This document shows, one piece after another, positions 8,587 through 17,119 of a DNA stretch of 38,275 nt (positions are counted from its first letter, which is position 1; each line of letters opens with the position of its first letter). The DNA comes from Candidatus Binatia bacterium (GTDB lineage: Bacteria > Desulfobacterota > Binatia > HRBIN30). Made by a program: the position numbers and the translations under genes. A model generated the notes under the pieces. It was given only the letters and a program-made list of their open reading frames with translations. It was not told where the DNA came from and searched no databases. Location of the stretch: positions 1 to 38,275 of the forward strand of contig DASVHW010000207.1 in NCBI GenBank assembly GCA_036382395.1, read 5' to 3'.

Positions 8587-10947
8587 GTGAGTAGCGAACA
8601 AGCGCTCTATCTGGATCCCCGGCAGCCGTTGGAGGCACGGGTCAAGGACCTGCTCTCCCGCATGACGCTGGATGAGAAACTGGCGCAGATGGGCGGCGTC
8701 TGGTCGAGCAGCTTGCTGGACCAGCACGGCGCCTTCTCCACTGCCCAGGCCGCCGAGAAGCTGGCTCACGGCATCGGCCACATCACGCGCATCGGCGGGG
8801 CGACGGTGCTCGGACCCGCCGACAGCGCTAGGTTAGCCAATGCCATCCAGCGGTTCTTGGTCGAGCACACCCGGCTGCGCATCCCGGCGATCATTCACGA
8901 GGAGAGCTGTGCCGGATACGTGGCCCGCGGTGCCACGTGCTTCCCGCAGGCGATCGGTCTGGCGAGCACCTGGGAACCGGAGCTGATCGAGGAGATGACG
9001 CGCGTCATCCGCACCCAGATGCGAGCTGTGGGCGCGCATCACGCCCTGGCTCCGGTGCTGGATGTGGCGCGCGATCCGCGCTGGGGCCGGACCGAGGAGA
9101 CGTTTGGCGAGGACCCGTACGTGATCTCGCAGATGGGGGTTGCCTACATCCGCGGGCTGCAAGGGTCCGATCTCGCCCACGGCATCGTGGCCACCGGTAA
9201 ACACTTCGTCGGCTACGCTGCGTCCGAGGGCGGTATGAACTGGGCCCCGGCGCACATTCCGAAGCGCGAGTTGCTGGAGATCTACGTGACCCCTTTCGCC
9301 GCAGCGATCACGGAAGCCAAGCTGGCCTCGGTGATGAACGCTTACCACGAGATCGACGGCGTGCCGCTCGGCTGCTCCAAGGAACTGCTGGTTGACCTCT
9401 TGCGCGGCGAACTGGGTTTCGATGGTGTCGTGGTGACGGATTACTTCACCATCCCGATGCTCCTCAGTTATCACGGCATCGCCCGCGACGAGAGCGATGC
9501 CGCCCGGCAGGCTCTGGAAGCCGGGCTGGATGTCGAGTTGCCGGCCAGCCACTGTTACGGCGAACCGCTCCGTCAGGCGCTCGCAGCCGGGACCGTAGAC
9601 ATGGCACTCGTGGACGCGGCGGTGAGCCGGCTGCTCAGGATGAAGATGCAACTCGGCCTGTTCGAGCAGCCGTATGTCGACCCTGCCGTAGCGGAGGCTG
9701 TCTTCGATACGTCCGCGCAGCGCGCCCTGGCGTACCGCATCGCACAGAAGTCGATCGTGTTGCTGAAGAATGACGGCAATCTGTTGCCGCTCAAGAAGTC
9801 CCTCACGTCCATCGCGGTCATTGGCCCCAGTGCGGACAGCGTCCGCCTTCTGCAAGGCGACTATCACTATCCTGCCCATCTCGAACCCACATTAGGAGCG
9901 ATCAAGGAAACGGACCCGTCTCCGCGTGCGGACGGCAGCGTGAATCTCGCTCAGTACTTCGTGTGCATGACGAGTGTGTTGCAGGGAATCAAGGGGAAGG
10001 TGTCACCGCGGACGACCGTGCACGCAGCCCCGGGTTGCGACGTTCTCGGCGGCTCCACGCAAGGCTTTGCCGAGGCGATCGATGCGGCGCGAAAAGCCCA
10101 GGTCGCGGTTGTGGTGGTGGGAGACAGGTCCGGTCTCGTCGATGGCTGTACCAGCGGTGAGTCGATCGATCGTGCCCAGCTGGGGCTGCCAGGAGTGCAG
10201 CAGGCTTTGGTCGAGGCGGTTGTTGCGACCGGGACACCCGTGGTTGTGGTGCTGATCAACGGCCGCCCGCTAGCGCTGCCATGGATTGCGGAGCATGTTC
10301 CCGCCGTGCTCGACGCGTGGCTGCCGGGAGAAGAAGGTGGGACCGCCGTTGCCGACGTGTTGTTCGGTGACTACAACCCGGCGGGCCGGTTGCCGATCTC
10401 GCTGCCGGTAACGGTCGGCCAGGTTCCCGTCTACTACAATCACAAGCCGTCCGGAGGCCGCACGAACTGGAAAGGAGATTACCTCGGCACCAGCAGCCAG
10501 CCGTTGTTCCCCTTCGGGCACGGACTGAGCTTCACCCGCTTCGAGTATCGCAACATCGAGATCTACCCGCAGCAGGTGGAGGCTACCGGCAGCGTGAGGA
10601 TTGGCGTCACCGTTGCCAACGCCGGTGGCTGCGCCGGTGACGAGGTGGTCCAGCTCTACGTTCACGATGCGGCGGCAAGCGTGACCCGCCCGGTCAAAGA
10701 GTTGAAGGGATTCAAGCGCGTCGAATTGGGACCCGGCCAGCAGAAGACCGTGAGTTTCGACCTTGCCGTCAGTCAGCTCGGGTTCTACGACCGCGGCATG
10801 AGGTTCATGGTTGAGCCGGGGACGATCGAGGTGATGATCGGGAGTTCCTCGGCGGACATTCGGCTTGGGAGCACCTTCGAGATCATCGGTGAACCGGCCG
10901 ATGTGCGGCCGATCAGGAGATACTCCACCCCGGCACGCGCCGAGTGA
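8587..10947 (+). CDS. Glycoside hydrolase family 3 enzyme (beta-glucosidase/xylosidase type)
   Basis: Removes terminal beta-linked glucose or xylose units from oligosaccharides by a retaining mechanism. The order is a TIM-barrel domain with KHFVGYAASEGG and the nucleophile Asp285 in GVVVTDYF, an alpha/beta sandwich with the likely acid/base Glu in SGESIDRAQLGLP, and a C-terminal fibronectin-III-like domain (VTVANAGGCAGDEVVQLYV, FDRG-like ending). At 786 residues it is full length. There is no signal peptide, so it is probably cytoplasmic and acts on imported oligosaccharides. It starts with GTG after a GGAGGAG box. Confidence 0.92.
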   Translation: MSSEQALYLDPRQPLEARVKDLLSRMTLDEKLAQMGGVWSSSLLDQHGAFSTAQAAEKLAHGIGHITRIGGATVLGPADSARLANAIQRFLVEHTRLRIPAIIHEESCAGYVARGATCFPQAIGLASTWEPELIEEMTRVIRTQMRAVGAHHALAPVLDVARDPRWGRTEETFGEDPYVISQMGVAYIRGLQGSDLAHGIVATGKHFVGYAASEGGMNWAPAHIPKRELLEIYVTPFAAAITEAKLASVMNAYHEIDGVPLGCSKELLVDLLRGELGFDGVVVTDYFTIPMLLSYHGIARDESDAARQALEAGLDVELPASHCYGEPLRQALAAGTVDMALVDAAVSRLLRMKMQLGLFEQPYVDPAVAEAVFDTSAQRALAYRIAQKSIVLLKNDGNLLPLKKSLTSIAVIGPSADSVRLLQGDYHYPAHLEPTLGAIKETDPSPRADGSVNLAQYFVCMTSVLQGIKGKVSPRTTVHAAPGCDVLGGSTQGFAEAIDAARKAQVAVVVVGDRSGLVDGCTSGESIDRAQLGLPGVQQALVEAVVATGTPVVVVLINGRPLALPWIAEHVPAVLDAWLPGEEGGTAVADVLFGDYNPAGRLPISLPVTVGQVPVYYNHKPSGGRTNWKGDYLGTSSQPLFPFGHGLSFTRFEYRNIEIYPQQVEATGSVRIGVTVANAGGCAGDEVVQLYVHDAAASVTRPVKELKGFKRVELGPGQQKTVSFDLAVSQLGFYDRGMRFMVEPGTIEVMIGSSSADIRLGSTFEIIGEPADVRPIRRYSTPARAE

Positions 10948-10948
10948 T

Positions 10949-11320
10949 TCACGGCCAGATCAACATGCGCGTGCCGATGAAGATGAAGAACACGGCGAAA
11001 ACGCGCCGCAGCCAGGGATCAGAAATGTATTGGGCGACGTACCCACCCGCGCCGGCGCCGAAGACGAACCCGAGGCAGATGAACATCGCCCACGCCAGAT
11101 TGACATGGCCGGCTCGGTAGTACCCCAGAAACGCCAAGATGCCGATGGGTGGCAACAGCATCGCCAGCGAGGTCCCCTGCGCTTGGTGCTGTGACATGCG
11201 GAAGAAGTGGACCAGCAGTGGAATGACGATGATTCCGCCACCCACTCCAAGAATGCCCGACAGCACACCGGCGAGTGCCCCAACCAAGATCATCCACACG
11301 GCTACCATGGACGGAATCAT
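10949..11320 (-). CDS. Half-size TauE/SafE (TSUP) family membrane protein
   Basis: A 123-residue protein with four predicted membrane segments and the TSUP signature GxLSGILGVGGGIIVIPLL near the start. TSUP proteins are proposed exporters of sulfite, sulfoacetate or other organic anions. Most are about 250 residues with two such repeats; this gene has only one, so it would need to dimerise. Starts at 11320 or 11308 are possible; the longer upstream extension is Arg/Pro-rich and unlikely. It converges on the GH3 gene, with one base between the stops. Confidence 0.75.
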   Translation of the reverse strand: MIPSMVAVWMILVGALAGVLSGILGVGGGIIVIPLLVHFFRMSQHQAQGTSLAMLLPPIGILAFLGYYRAGHVNLAWAMFICLGFVFGAGAGGYVAQYISDPWLRRVFAVFFIFIGTRMLIWP

Positions 11321-11468
11321 TCCCTGATTCCAGCGGCGAAGCAACGGTTGACTGGTGGCGCTGACCCGGCACCCGCTGCCGCGGCGTGGAGGAGGGCGAC
11401 GCATTGGCGCGCCGCCTCACCGCGGCAGGCCTCCACTGCCTACCGCGGACGATTCAGCCGCTCGCGGC

Positions 11469-12428
11469 TCAGGACTCAGGACTGATCTGCAGCAGCACCT
11501 TCAGTACGCCGGGCGACGCGGCGGCCTGTAGTGCCCGCACGCCATCACGCAGCGGGAACCGGGCCGCGATCAATGATTGCACGTCGATGCTGCCAGCTTC
11601 CAAAGCATGCAGTGCCGGAGGAAAACTTCCGCAACGCGAGCCGATCACGGTGATCTCGTTGATCACCAGGGGTGCAAGGTTGACTCGAGGCTGCTCCGCG
11701 GAAGTGCTTTTCAGCACCAGCGTTGCGCGCGGGCGGGCGGCCTTCACGGCGATTGCAAAACCGATGGCCGAGCCGGTGGCTTCCACCACCAGATCAGCGG
11801 CCGCGCCGGTCCAGTTCTGGACGGTGCGCGTGGTGATGCCACGTTCCCGGAGGATGGCGAGCTTATCGTCGTGTTTGCCCACCGCCAGTACCCGTGCACC
11901 CGCCTGATGCAGTACCTGAGCGACGAGCAAACCCAACTTGCCGTCGCCGAGCACGATGGCGTCGAGGCCGGGCCGTAATGGCACCTGCTCGAGAATTTCA
12001 AACGCGGCGGCAAGCGGTTCGGTGAACACTGCCGCGTCATCCGCAACTGCATCGGGGACAAGGTGGAGATTGGCCACCGGGACGGCGACCAACTCGGCGA
12101 AGGCGCCATCCGCTCCCAGGATCCCCATCACCCGCCGATGCGGACAGTGGCGCTGAAACCCGCGCCCGCACATGGCGCAATTCCCGCAAGCGAAGTTGAT
12201 CTCACCGACCACCCGCCTGTTGCGCCACTCGGCCGGGCCGTCTTCGACCATGCCGACGAACTCGTGGCCGAGTATGCCGCGAAAGCCCATGTAGCCCTTG
12301 GTGATTTCGAGGTCGGTGTTGCAGATGCCCGCGATACTGACGCGCACGAGCGCCATGCCCGCAGCGGGCACAGGTCGCGGATGATCCGCCACCTCTGCTC
12401 TGGTACCATCCCAAGAGAGCGCACGCAT
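11469..12428 (-). CDS. Zinc-dependent medium-chain alcohol dehydrogenase-like protein
   Basis: A 319-residue MDR-superfamily oxidoreductase. Catalytic-zinc ligands are visible in GICNTDLE (Cys) and LGHEFVG (His-Glu), and the structural zinc lobe in CGNCAMCGRGFQRHC with four Cys. The Rossmann nucleotide site reads VLGDGKLGLLVAQVL. The end of the coenzyme domain (SRCGSFPPALHALEAG) resembles sorbitol/threonine dehydrogenase-type members. It is somewhat shorter than typical (340-360 residues) but intact. The ATG at 12428 is the first start that fits the fold. It diverges from the nucleotidyltransferase gene. The substrate alcohol is unknown. Confidence 0.85.
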   Translation of the reverse strand: MRALSWDGTRAEVADHPRPVPAAGMALVRVSIAGICNTDLEITKGYMGFRGILGHEFVGMVEDGPAEWRNRRVVGEINFACGNCAMCGRGFQRHCPHRRVMGILGADGAFAELVAVPVANLHLVPDAVADDAAVFTEPLAAAFEILEQVPLRPGLDAIVLGDGKLGLLVAQVLHQAGARVLAVGKHDDKLAILRERGITTRTVQNWTGAAADLVVEATGSAIGFAIAVKAARPRATLVLKSTSAEQPRVNLAPLVINEITVIGSRCGSFPPALHALEAGSIDVQSLIAARFPLRDGVRALQAAASPGVLKVLLQISPES

Positions 12429-12552
12429 CGCGTTGCGACTGTAGCAAACAAGGCTTGCACGGTGAACCGAAGTCCATGACTGCTCTCTGATTTTGTCCTC
12501 GCGTTTCCACGACAGCGCCGTTACTATTCCAGCACATGAACTGGAGTTGCAG

Positions 12553-13287
12553 GTGACCGCCGTCATTCTTGCCGCCGGCCTAGGGACCCGTATGGGAGCG
12601 CTGACGGGCAACCTCCCGAAGCCTCTCCTCCCGTTGAGTGGCCGCCCGATCATCGACCATGTGTTCACCGGCCTGCGAGCGGCCGGCATCCGTGAGGTCG
12701 TCGTCATCACCGGATACCTGGGAGAGCAAATCGAGTCTCACCTGGGAACCGGTGAACGCTGGGGCCTCCGGCTGACCTATCGGTCTCAAACCCAGCCCGA
12801 TGGCACTGCCCGGGCTTTGCTCTTGGCGCGGGAAGCTGTCAGCGGAGGTCCGTTCCTCCTTTCGTGGGGCGACATCGTGGTGGAGCCCGAGCAGTATGCG
12901 GTCCTGGTTGCGGAATATGGTCGGACACCGTGCGACGTGATGCTCACGGTCAATGCGACCGCCGATCCGTGGCGGGGCGCGGCGGTGTACGTGGACAGCG
13001 ACTGGCGTGTCACTGATCTGATCGAGAAGCCTCCGCGCGGCTCCTCGCGCACCCCTTGGAACAACGCCGGCATCTTCATCCTCACGCCGCTCATCTTCAG
13101 CTACGCCGAGCAGCTGCGCCCCTCGCCACGCGGGGAGTACGAGCTGCCGCAGGCGATCACCGCGATGATTGCCGACGGCCGTGTCGTGCGCGCCTGCCCG
13201 GTGCGAGGTTTCTGGAGCGATCTCGGTACGCCGGAAGACCTGGCGGCCGCCGAGCGTGCATTGCGAAGTGCGCCGGGGAGAGTGTAG
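12553..13287 (+). CDS. Sugar-1-phosphate nucleotidyltransferase
   Basis: Transfers a nucleotidyl group from an NTP to a sugar 1-phosphate, giving a nucleotide sugar. The signature AGLGTRMGALTGNLPKPLL lies at residues 8-26, followed by a metal-binding Asp in SWGDIVVE, EKP at the sugar-binding loop and NNAGIFIL. Length is 244 residues, the short RmlA/HddC-like form without a left-handed beta-helix domain. The GTG at 12553 is preferred because GGAG lies six bases upstream and the signature starts at once; longer forms add unrelated sequence. The next gene is a galactokinase, which suggests the two act on the same sugar phosphate. Confidence 0.87.
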   Translation: MTAVILAAGLGTRMGALTGNLPKPLLPLSGRPIIDHVFTGLRAAGIREVVVITGYLGEQIESHLGTGERWGLRLTYRSQTQPDGTARALLLAREAVSGGPFLLSWGDIVVEPEQYAVLVAEYGRTPCDVMLTVNATADPWRGAAVYVDSDWRVTDLIEKPPRGSSRTPWNNAGIFILTPLIFSYAEQLRPSPRGEYELPQAITAMIADGRVVRACPVRGFWSDLGTPEDLAAAERALRSAPGRV

Positions 13288-13373
13288 CCGCAATTGGACC
13301 ACAGTGCCGTTGTGCTCACGTGTGTTCGTAGGTGCGCAGCCGGCTGCGCTGGCTGGAATCGCGCCGCAACTTT

Positions 13374-14729
13374 ATGACTAGCGAGACTGAATCTCCCGAA
13401 GCGCACCGTATCAGCCGGCTGGTGGCGCAGTTCGCCCGGCAGATGGGCCGGGCAGCCGCATTTGTTGTCCGTGCCCCTGGGCGCGTCAATCTGCTGGGTG
13501 AGCATACGGACTACAACGGGCTTCCGGTGCTGCCCATGGCGATCGATCGCAGCATTGTGGCCGTGGGTGCGCCACGTACGGATGGGGTGGTGAGCCTGGC
13601 CAGCACGGCGGCGCAATTCGGCTCCCGTCGCTACGAGCTGTGCGAGCACATCCCGCCGTTCGGTGACGGCGATTGGGGCAACTACTCGAAGGCGGCCGCG
13701 CAGGGGTTGATACGAGACTGCGGTGGGACACTGCCCCGCGGTGCCGATCTGCTGATCGACGGCAACATTCCTAGCGGCGCCGGGCTGTCGTCATCGTCGG
13801 CCTTGGTGGTAGCGAACGCCCTGGCGCTGCTTGCTGCCAACGGGGTCGAGATCCCGTACGTCAAGCTCGCCGAGTTACTGCCCGTGGCGGAGCGGTACGT
13901 CGGGACACTGAGTGGGGGCATGGACCAGGCCACCAGTCTGCTGGCACAGCAAGGGCGTGCGCTGCGCATTGATTTCTTTCCGCTCCGCGTGCGTACGGTG
14001 CCGCTGCCGCCGGGCTACAGCATCGTGGTGTGCCACAGCCTGGTGCAGGCGGAGAAGTCCGGGACCGCCCGGCGTGGATACAATCTTCGAGTGATTGAGT
14101 GTCGGCTTGCCTGTCGCCTGCTGGAGCGCGCTCTCGGAACTGCTTTGCCGCGTCCGTTGCAAACACTGGGCGACTTGGTGACGTTGTTCCCGGGACGCCG
14201 GCTGGAGGAGTTCGTTTCCTATGTCAGTGCGCAGGTGCCGGACTGCCCGCTGCCGCTGTCGCAGATTGCCGCGGTCATCGGTACGTCCCCGGAACGCCTG
14301 CGCAACGAGTGTCAGATCACCTCCGATATGGGCGATCAATTCACCCTGCTGCGCCGCCTGCGGCACGTCATGTCCGAGGCCGGCCGGGTGAATGAAGCGG
14401 AGGAGGCCCTGCGTGCTGGCGACGCGCTGGGGTTCGGCCGCCTGATGGATGCGTCGCACGGCAGCTGCCGTGATGATTACGAGATCAGTTGTCCGGAACT
14501 GGAGGATCTGGTCCAGATCGCCAAGGAGGGAGGGGCGGTTGGCGCGCGGCTCACCGGCGCCGGATTCGGCGGCTGCGCGGTGAATCTGGTCGCAGACGGG
14601 GAGGTGAATTCGTTGCTGGTGCGTGTGGACCGCTTGTTCTACCGCCCGTCGCTAGGCAGGGCGGGTGACCTGCGGGACTACCGGTTCATCTTCAAGCCCC
14701 AGGCCGGCGCCGAGGTCTGGCGCTGCTGA
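13374..14729 (+). CDS. galK: Galactokinase (GHMP kinase family)
   Basis: Phosphorylates galactose, or a close relative, at C1 using ATP. The galactokinase signature GRVNLLGEHTDYNG is at residues 36-49, the GHMP ATP-binding motif PSGAGLSSSSA at 133-143 and the catalytic Asp184 in GGMDQATSLL. The C-terminal motif GARLTGAGFGGCAVNLV is also typical. At 451 residues it is longer than E. coli GalK (382). A GTG at 13332 would add 14 residues; neither start has a strong ribosome site. No galT or galE is in the window; the nucleotidyltransferase upstream may use the sugar 1-phosphate instead. Confidence 0.88.
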   Translation: MTSETESPEAHRISRLVAQFARQMGRAAAFVVRAPGRVNLLGEHTDYNGLPVLPMAIDRSIVAVGAPRTDGVVSLASTAAQFGSRRYELCEHIPPFGDGDWGNYSKAAAQGLIRDCGGTLPRGADLLIDGNIPSGAGLSSSSALVVANALALLAANGVEIPYVKLAELLPVAERYVGTLSGGMDQATSLLAQQGRALRIDFFPLRVRTVPLPPGYSIVVCHSLVQAEKSGTARRGYNLRVIECRLACRLLERALGTALPRPLQTLGDLVTLFPGRRLEEFVSYVSAQVPDCPLPLSQIAAVIGTSPERLRNECQITSDMGDQFTLLRRLRHVMSEAGRVNEAEEALRAGDALGFGRLMDASHGSCRDDYEISCPELEDLVQIAKEGGAVGARLTGAGFGGCAVNLVADGEVNSLLVRVDRLFYRPSLGRAGDLRDYRFIFKPQAGAEVWRC

Positions 14730-14775
14730 GCGGCGCCGTGTTGGCTTTCGAGGTCTGCCGATATAAGGACACGGG

Positions 14776-15804
14776 ATGGATGGGCCCGAGATGGAGCGCC
14801 GCCTGGCCGCCTTCATTGCCCGGCAGCTTGGGGTGGAGACGGTTACGGTCTCCAATCTGCGGCGCCTGCCGGGCGGCGCCTCTCGTGAAATCTGGTCGCT
14901 CGACCTGAGCTACGTTCGGGATGGAGAGCGCGCGTTCTTGCCCCTGGTTCTGCGCCGCGACCCACCCTCTCACCCGGCGCAAAGCGCTCGCCGCGACGAA
15001 TTCCTCCTGCTGCAGGCGGCGCACGCCGAGGGCGTTCCGGTGCCGAAGGTGTACTGGATGGCTGATGATACAGAGACGCTCGGCGCGCCGTGTTTTCTGA
15101 TGGATCTCGTCGAAGGGGAAACCATCGCGCGGCGCCTGCTGCGCGATGATGCCTACGCCCGGGCGCGTCAGGTCATGACGGGACAGTTGGGACGCATCCT
15201 GGCGAAGGTCCACCGTATTGATCCCGTCAAGCACGGTCTTGCGTTTCTCACCGGAGCGTCAGCTGACGGCACGCCGGCCGAGGGTGAGCTCGACCGATAC
15301 GAGCAGATATATCGCTTCATTTCACCCGACCCGCACCCGGCGTTCGAATTGGCGATCCGCTGGCTGCGTCACCGGCTGCCGCGCGACGGCGAGCGCACGG
15401 TGGTCCATGGCGACTACCGCATCGGCAACGTCATCTTCGGTCCCGAAGGAGTGCGTGCCATTCTCGACTGGGAGCTGGCGCATGTCGGTGATCCGATGGA
15501 AGACCTGGGCTGGATCTGCGTGCGTTCCTGGCGTTTCGGTAGTGACGACAAGCCGGTGGGCGGCATCGGCAGGCGCGATGAATTCTTTCGCGCCTATGAA
15601 GCAGGCGGCGGCTCCAGGGTTGATCCCGAGCGTGTGCGGTTCTGGGAGGTGCTCGGCAACCTCAAATGGGCCATCATCTGTATCATGCAGGCCAAGACCT
15701 ATCTCGACGGCCATTCGAAGAGCGTCGAACTCGCCAGCCTCGGGCGGCGCTCGGCCGAGATGGAACTGGAGCTGTTGAACCTTATCGAGACTGAGGGAGC
15801 GTGA
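14776..15804 (+). CDS. APH-type phosphotransferase (ACAD10/11 N-terminal kinase-like)
   Basis: A 342-residue kinase-fold protein of the aminoglycoside-phosphotransferase group. The catalytic loop HGDYRIGN spans residues 211-218 with Asp213 as the base and Asn218 as a metal ligand; the second metal Asp231 is in LDWELAHVGDP. This subgroup resembles the kinase domain of ACAD10/11, which phosphorylates 4-hydroxyacyl-CoA during hydroxy-acid catabolism. That substrate is an inference from the family and from the DUF6285 gene nearby, a frequent partner. AAGGAC precedes the ATG by five bases. No resistance role is implied. Confidence 0.85.
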   Translation: MDGPEMERRLAAFIARQLGVETVTVSNLRRLPGGASREIWSLDLSYVRDGERAFLPLVLRRDPPSHPAQSARRDEFLLLQAAHAEGVPVPKVYWMADDTETLGAPCFLMDLVEGETIARRLLRDDAYARARQVMTGQLGRILAKVHRIDPVKHGLAFLTGASADGTPAEGELDRYEQIYRFISPDPHPAFELAIRWLRHRLPRDGERTVVHGDYRIGNVIFGPEGVRAILDWELAHVGDPMEDLGWICVRSWRFGSDDKPVGGIGRRDEFFRAYEAGGGSRVDPERVRFWEVLGNLKWAIICIMQAKTYLDGHSKSVELASLGRRSAEMELELLNLIETEGA

Positions 15805-15807
15805 ATC

Positions 15808-16584
15808 GTGTTCGTGCGTCGTGTGTGGTGCTGGCTGCTCTGGCTCCCGTGCCTCCCGTGGGTGGCCGGGTGCTCACTACTGACGCAGTGGGAGAGACCG
15901 GTTCCGCTGGCCAACTCGTTGCAGGAGATCGTGCCGCACAGCGACCGCGACCATTTTGTGTACGTCTGGCGGCGGATCGAAGACGGGCGCGTGACGGCGG
16001 CTGGGGTCCAGGTCGAGCATGTGAGCGCCATCAAGGGCGGCGAATTTGAAGTGACCTTGAGCGAGAACGGGAGGGCGATGGGTCGGATGCGCTTCCGCGA
16101 TGAGGGGAGCACGTTGGTGCTCCTCCGTGAAGACGATCTTTCGCGCGGCTTTGGCTTCACCTACGACCCCCCACTGGCGCAGCTGCAGGTGCCCTTGTTC
16201 CCAGGCCGGCAGCAGGCATCGGCGTCCGCCACCATGGCGCGGAGCGCTGATGGTGAGACCATCGCTGTGGTGCCCGTGACGCAGGTGGTGGAGGCCCAGC
16301 CCGGTGCCGCGGTGCATTCGCGCCTGGGTGATTATCGCAGTTCCGTGGTGATCCGGACGGCACGCACGTTACACTTGCCCGATGAGGTAAGCGAGATGCA
16401 GGCGGAGACCGTCGTGGTGCCGGGTATCGGTGAAATCAGCTCGACCGGAAGCGTCTCCGATACGCAGGTGCTGCACCGGGAGTTGGCCTGCGCCATCATC
16501 GGCGGCCGGCGCATCGGTGATTGCACCCATCTGAATAAGAGCTGGGAGGAGAACAACGATGCAGGACCGTCCGACGTGCGCTGA
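15808..16584 (+). CDS. Lipoprotein of unknown function
   Basis: A 258-residue protein beginning at GTG 15808, three bases after the kinase stop. The N-terminus has Arg residues, a Trp/Leu-rich core and a lipobox LPWVAGC at about residues 16-22, so it should be lipidated and membrane-anchored. The body is mostly predicted beta-strand with no recognised motif; the VSEMQAETVVVPGIGEISS stretch stands out. Its last 26 bases overlap the DUF6285 gene, so the three genes 14776-16963 form one tight operon. The role is unknown. Confidence 0.7.
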   Translation: MFVRRVWCWLLWLPCLPWVAGCSLLTQWERPVPLANSLQEIVPHSDRDHFVYVWRRIEDGRVTAAGVQVEHVSAIKGGEFEVTLSENGRAMGRMRFRDEGSTLVLLREDDLSRGFGFTYDPPLAQLQVPLFPGRQQASASATMARSADGETIAVVPVTQVVEAQPGAAVHSRLGDYRSSVVIRTARTLHLPDEVSEMQAETVVVPGIGEISSTGSVSDTQVLHRELACAIIGGRRIGDCTHLNKSWEENNDAGPSDVR

Positions 16585-16963
16585 ACTACTCGAGGCGGTA
16601 CAGCACTTTCTCGAAACAGATGCCGTGCCGGCGCTCGACGGCCCGAAAAAGTTTCACGCCCGCGTCGCCGCCAACGTGCTGGCCATCATCCGGCGTGAGC
16701 TGGAGAGTGAAGACACGCAACTGCGTGATGAGTGGCGGCGGCTTGGTGAGCTGCTCGGCATCTCGGATGCGGTGCCCGCAGACCGCGCCGAGCTGCGGCG
16801 AGCCCTGCGCCAGCACACGAAGGAGCTGTGCCAGCGGATTAGCCAGGGCGATGCCGATGCCGGTGAGTGGCGCTCCGCCGTGATAACCCACGTGCGCCAC
16901 ACCGTCGAGGACAAGCTGCGCGTCGCCAATCCGAAGTATCTGAGCGGTGAGTCGAGAGGCTAG
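16559..16963 (+). CDS. DUF6285 family protein
   Basis: A 134-residue cytoplasmic protein that matches the DUF6285 pattern: RPTCAELLEAVQHFLETD at residues 4-21, then FHARVAANVLAIIRRELE, and a helical C-terminal half ending KLRVANPKYL. It starts with an ATG after GGGAGGAG, inside the 3' end of the lipoprotein gene. In other bacteria this family commonly sits beside APH-type phosphotransferases and acyl-CoA dehydrogenases; the kinase is two genes upstream here. The biochemical role is not known. Confidence 0.8.
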   Translation: MQDRPTCAELLEAVQHFLETDAVPALDGPKKFHARVAANVLAIIRRELESEDTQLRDEWRRLGELLGISDAVPADRAELRRALRQHTKELCQRISQGDADAGEWRSAVITHVRHTVEDKLRVANPKYLSGESRG

Positions 16964-17006
16964 AGTCTGGAGGTTCGTGCAACTCCCAGCCGACAGCCCT
17001 TAGAAA

Positions 17007-17082
17007 TTGCGGCGTGCTACCAAGCCAGGCGGAAAAAAGCCTAGGGATGGCAGCGTCGCGGCCTGCTACAGAACCGCCGCAA
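17007..17082. repeat. Inverted repeat TTGCGGCG...CGCCGCAA
   Basis: An 8-bp perfect inverted repeat with arms at 17007-17014 and 17075-17082 and about 60 bases between. It lies between the converging DUF6285 and histidine kinase genes, so it could be a large-loop transcription end structure. A smaller AGGC/GCCT pair flanks an A-run inside it. Weak evidence. Confidence 0.3.
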
Positions 17083-17119
17083 TGAAGCAACTCGCCCGCG
17101 ACCTGGCACGCCTGGGCGC

